Below, in pieces: positions 13,102 through 14,871 of a DNA stretch of 14,871 nucleotides. Position 1 is the first letter of the stretch. The number at the start of each line of letters is the position of its first letter. The position numbers and the translations under genes were made by a program. This DNA comes from an uncultured Treponema sp. (GTDB taxonomy: Bacteria > Spirochaetota > Spirochaetia > Treponematales > Treponemataceae). A model generated the notes under the pieces. That model made no database searches. It saw only the letters and a program-made list of their open reading frames with translations, and was not told where the DNA came from. Location: positions 1 through 14,871 of the forward strand of contig CALAEZ010000244.1 of NCBI GenBank assembly GCA_937891125.1. Reading direction: 5' to 3'.

Positions 13102-14871
13102 TTAGTTCCGTTCCACATTTATGCGGAAGTTATCTAGATAATCGCGGTAAAGCTGATAAGACTTCTTTACATTCAAACTCTTAGACATAGACTTAAAGCC
13201 TTTTTCAAAATCGGTTATAATAAATGCTACCCAGATTTCTTTTTCTGCATTTACTTTAGGCTCAAATTCAGAAAAGAATTTTTCGTCTATCAAAACCGCA
13301 AAATGATTTTCTGGAAGAATAATGTAAGGTGGCAACACATTATCTTTTACAAGTTTTTCATTGTCTGGGCATTTCCCCCAGCCGCCAGCCTTAAGCCATA
13401 ACAGCGGGAGCAGCTCCTTGAACTGCCGGCCAAGCTGAACCGAAGTCTTGTCCAAAAAGTCGAGCTTAAAGAAAACCGCATTTGCCTTAAAGCCGTCTGC
13501 CATTGGAATATCACTGCCAATGTATGCGCCTTTGAGCGGCTCGCCCTTTATGTCCTTGCCGCGTATGCTGCAGACCGTGCGCGGCCAGGTAACGTACTGA
13601 GCAATGCCAAGCTTTTCCCATGCTTCATCGCCGGGGTTAAAGCCTTTCGCCCGAAGCGCCTTTGCCTCGTCCTCGCTTACTTCGTTGTTGGTGACGAGCA
13701 CGCACTGGCGATGACCGCCGTCCTCCGCGTTGAGCAGGTTGACGGCATGGAGCGTGGTGCCGCTCCCCGCGAAAAAGTCCACGATGAGCGCGTCCGGCTT
13801 GCCTGCCACAATTACTTTCAGAGCGTCTTTTACGGCATAGAGCGATTTTGGATATGTAAATGTTCTGCCGGGCAATAATTCACGTATATATCGGGTTCCC
13901 CATTCACCTGCTCTGTGCGAACTTCTGTTCCAAACCGTTTTAACAGAAAAAGACAATTCTCGTGCCGCAACTTTTCCAAGTTTAACTGCACCCTGTTCAT
14001 CTTTACCAAGAATTTCAATTTCGCCATTTTCAATTCGCTGCATTGTTGCTTTACTCAAATACAGAAGTGAATAACGGTCATTTGCCTTGTCATATTCACC
14101 CACACGAGCAAAACCTTTATCTAGAAGTTCTTTTAGATACTCTGGAGAACAACGCCAGCGCCCTTCTACACCGTTAGTCTTAATCGGGAAAATCGCCACA
14201 CAGCCAGCCGGTGCATCTATTGTGTTTCTATCAGTATCAACATCAAGGGGCTTACCTATACTATGTATCGCATGTTTTGAAACATCTACAAATACAGGAT
14301 AAAACAGATTCGGGTTATTTGTTCGGAGTGCGTTCGCTCCGCCCCGAAGTAGCCTTTCCCACCTAACATGTTCGGTGGGAATGGCTACTTCCGAACCAGC
14401 CTTTCCCACCGTATCTTCTTCATTAGGAAATCTATTGTTTAACAAGTCATCTTTTTGTGAACAGGGAGCTGCATTCCCGAAAAAACAGAAAAACGCATAT
14501 TCTTCACACCGTGCCAATTGCTGATTGCGTTCTTGTCCAAATGGATTTGTTACAATCGTCACCATCTGTATCCTTGCCTCTGGGAACAGCTCTTCCAAAA
14601 GGCAGCCCAAATGCAGGTATTCCTTTTCGTCAATCGTCACAATCATCACGCTGTCGGCAGGATTCAAAAGCTTCTTTGCCAAAAGCAGGCGCTTTTTCAT
14701 CATGGAAAGCCATTTTGAGTGGCGGTAGCTGTCGCTGGAATCCACATAGTCGTTGTTGTACTTCCAGTCGCGCGCGCCCGTGTTGTAGGGCGGGTCAATG
14801 TAGATGCAGTCCACTTTTCCCGCGTACAGGTATTCCAGCAGCTGCAGGGCGTGGTAATTATCCGCCTGTAT
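13102..14871 (-). CDS. mod: Type III DNA methyltransferase, Mod subunit, 5' end beyond the window
   Basis: The frame is open to the right edge: 19 codons (IQADNYHALQLLEYLYAGK) precede a GTG at 14814 and match the usual segment before motif IV, so the GTG is not the start. DPPYNTG (14796-14776) is catalytic motif IV; DFFAGSGTT (13779-13753) is the AdoMet-binding motif I. The order IV before I marks the beta class of N6-adenine methyltransferases, as in type III Mod. The region between (~14600-13850) should hold target recognition. It is AT-rich (~37-40% GC in several 60-bp lines) against about 58-67% GC at 13561-13800 and ~60% near 14761-14820, and it carries a palindromic repeat in frame. Mod with Res forms the restriction complex, and Mod alone would methylate. 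The downstream gene order antitoxin, PIN, res suggests one operon. Confidence 0.92.
   Translation of the reverse strand: MQADNYHALQLLEYLYAGKVDCIYIDPPYNTGARDWKYNNDYVDSSDSYRHSKWLSMMKKRLLLAKKLLNPADSVMIVTIDEKEYLHLGCLLEELFPEARIQMVTIVTNPFGQERNQQLARCEEYAFFCFFGNAAPCSQKDDLLNNRFPNEEDTVGKAGSEVAIPTEHVRWERLLRGGANALRTNNPNLFYPVFVDVSKHAIHSIGKPLDVDTDRNTIDAPAGCVAIFPIKTNGVEGRWRCSPEYLKELLDKGFARVGEYDKANDRYSLLYLSKATMQRIENGEIEILGKDEQGAVKLGKVAARELSFSVKTVWNRSSHRAGEWGTRYIRELLPGRTFTYPKSLYAVKDALKVIVAGKPDALIVDFFAGSGTTLHAVNLLNAEDGGHRQCVLVTNNEVSEDEAKALRAKGFNPGDEAWEKLGIAQYVTWPRTVCSIRGKDIKGEPLKGAYIGSDIPMADGFKANAVFFKLDFLDKTSVQLGRQFKELLPLLWLKAGGWGKCPDNEKLVKDNVLPPYIILPENHFAVLIDEKFFSEFEPKVNAEKEIWVAFIITDFEKGFKSMSKSLNVKKSYQLYRDYLDNFRINVERN
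14351..14410. repeat. Three-copy palindromic repeat inside mod
   Basis: On the coding strand GGTGGGAAAGGCT occurs at 14410-14398 and at 14363-14351, with an inverted near-copy (forward GGTGGGAATGGCT, 14374-14386) between. The inverted match with the last copy extends to about 18 bp per arm (14346-14363 against 14374-14391). It translates without a stop as part of VGKAGSEVAIPTEHVRWERL. An imperfect palindrome GGAGTGCGTTCGCTCC (14325-14340) adjoins it. Confidence 0.7.

Noticed and set aside
14371..14410. Inverted repeats in mod as a transposon end or CRISPR repeat
   Set aside because: No transposase, no target duplication and no regular spacer pattern; best explained as a small palindromic repeat in frame.

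Overview
The window looks like a piece of a spirochaete chromosome, most likely Treponema. The evidence is a spirochaete-style lipobox, an orphan PtsN-type EIIA, an OmpA-tailed periplasmic protein resembling T. pallidum Tp0624, and an outer-membrane protein operon ending in a LolA-like 'outer membrane lipoprotein-sorting' protein of the TP0789 type. The T. pallidum names are from memory; no search was run and I do not name a species. The first 9.4 kb is envelope-centred housekeeping DNA. The last 5.4 kb is a restriction-modification island on the minus strand.

Layout, left to right. A truncated lipoprotein gene (minus, 1-472) has a very good promoter. After a 284-bp intergenic region come plus-strand genes for PtsN-like EIIA (757-1203), a closed terminator, an unrecognised 161-aa protein (1319-1804), a membrane-anchored lytic transglycosylase (1895-2668) and a Tp0624-like OmpA-domain protein (2729-4057). 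Converging on these are two minus-strand genes, a uracil-DNA-glycosylase-fold protein (4141-4989) and a methionine-rich exported protein (5075-5878). A divergent promoter region leads to a plus-strand operon of two predicted beta-barrel outer-membrane proteins and the LolA-like protein (6052-9381). A two-way terminator (9463-9502) separates this operon from the island.

The island is a minus-strand operon read from the right edge: type III methyltransferase mod (partial, 5' end outside the window), a small antitoxin-like gene, a PIN-domain toxin gene overlapping it by 4 nt, then the type III restriction subunit res. A toxin-antitoxin pair is therefore lodged between mod and res, with its own consensus-like extended -10 promoter. 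Both res and mod carry palindromic repeat sequence inside the reading frame without breaking it. In res this encodes the RHSERSEES-type and RHAELVSAS...KQVRDD-type peptides. In mod it lies in the probable target-recognition region, which is also markedly AT-richer than the two ends of the gene.

The main regulatory oddities are a probable leaderless transcript for the PtsN-like gene, a terminator-like hairpin with a T-tract that places the start codon of the OmpA-domain gene in its apical loop, and the internal promoter in front of the toxin-antitoxin pair.
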